Source: Ilumatobacteraceae bacterium | GTDB lineage: Bacteria; Actinomycetota; Acidimicrobiia; Acidimicrobiales; Ilumatobacteraceae | NCBI GenBank assembly: GCA_016650435.1 | Contig: JAENVT010000385.1 | Coordinates: 1 to 14,524 of the forward strand | Direction: 5' to 3' | DNA: 14,524 bases | Notes under the pieces: model-generated | Database searches by the model: none | What the model was told of the DNA's origin: nothing | What the model saw: the letters and a program-made list of their open reading frames with translations, nothing else | Shown here: positions 14,376 through 14,524 of the stretch, piece after piece | Position numbering within the stretch: the first letter of the stretch is position 1 | Layout: each line of letters opens with the position of its first letter | Translations under genes and position numbers: made by a program

Positions 14376-14524
14376 ATGCCAATCCAGGTGGAAACCAGGG
14401 ACTGTGCAGCGCTCACCGACGCCGATCTCGACGAAATGGCGTCAATGGGCGGAGCGTTCGACATCGGAGTGTTGTCGAAGGCCAAAGAAGATTGGGTGCT
14501 GTGCACGACGGCGCGCATCGACGA
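14376..14524 (+). CDS. Unrecognised protein, N-terminal part (3' end outside window)
   Basis: An open frame from ATG 14376 runs to the window end with no stop. It gives 49 complete residues beginning MPIQVETRDCAALTDADLDE and continuing with MASMGGAFDIGVLSKAKEDW and VLCTTARID. GAGGAG at 14361-14366 lies nine bases before the ATG, and a possible promoter lies further up, so it looks like a real, separately expressed gene. The visible part suggests a helix followed by strands and no signal peptide. I do not recognise the family; an acyltransferase-like fold is one possibility, but 49 residues cannot decide it. Confidence 0.7.
   Translation, partial: MPIQVETRDCAALTDADLDEMASMGGAFDIGVLSKAKEDWVLCTTARID

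Noticed and set aside
1..14524. Search for a new defence, secretion or biosynthetic system
   Set aside because: Every gene except the last partial one belongs to a known housekeeping or regulatory family in conserved order. No foreign composition, integrase, toxin-antitoxin pair or unknown gene cluster is visible.

Overview
The window is a conserved actinobacterial chromosomal segment. It runs from the end of the division and cell-wall (dcw) cluster, through a translation and lipoprotein-processing block, into DNA replication. GC content is high. The following all point to Actinomycetota: DivIVA and SepF of actinobacterial type, a long IleS behind a translational T-box, a lysine-rich histone-like DksA relative beside lspA, and a Bpa proteasome activator. 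Some features fit a deep-branching class such as Acidimicrobiia: the small set of dcw accessory genes, the apparent leaderless starts, and the tail-bearing DksA without cysteines. That class assignment is inference.

Layout, left to right. Positions 1-2747 hold the 3' end of ftsZ, then yggS (PLP-binding protein), sepF and divIVA, all on the plus strand. The pgeF/yfiH and yggT genes often found here in other actinobacteria are absent. Positions 2748-2990 hold a promoter candidate and a well-formed T-box leader that can hide the ileS ribosome binding site. It is followed by ileS (2991-6065). Next comes a tight operon of the DksA-like protein, lspA and rluD, whose genes overlap by ATGA junctions. 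A minus-strand Rrf2 regulator (8495-8962) converges on rluD and overlaps its end by 11 bases. It diverges from a predicted nucleotide pyrophosphatase/phosphodiesterase gene (9003-10106), which is followed after 28 bases by bpa. dnaE (10731-14297) and the first 149 bases of an unrecognised gene close the window.

How the genes relate. FtsZ, SepF and DivIVA form the division and polar-growth machinery: the FtsZ C-terminal peptide is the expected SepF docking site. IleS supply is probably tuned by uncharged tRNA-Ile through the T-box. LspA trims lipoprotein signal peptides, RluD modifies 23S rRNA, and the DksA-like protein may couple DNA binding to RNA polymerase control. Bpa would feed substrates to the 20S proteasome without ATP. 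DnaE is the main replicative polymerase and keeps the PHP residues expected for proofreading.

No mobile element, CRISPR array, phage region or new multi-gene system is visible. The points most worth a second look are the T-box with an unexpected G in its tRNA-tail-binding bulge, the DksA-family protein that has lost every zinc cysteine, the -10 boxes placed exactly six bases before start codons, and a 17-base tandem duplication that may have reshaped the ftsZ/yggS junction. There is no stretch over 300 bases without a gene; the longest gap (2748-2990) is taken up mostly by the T-box.
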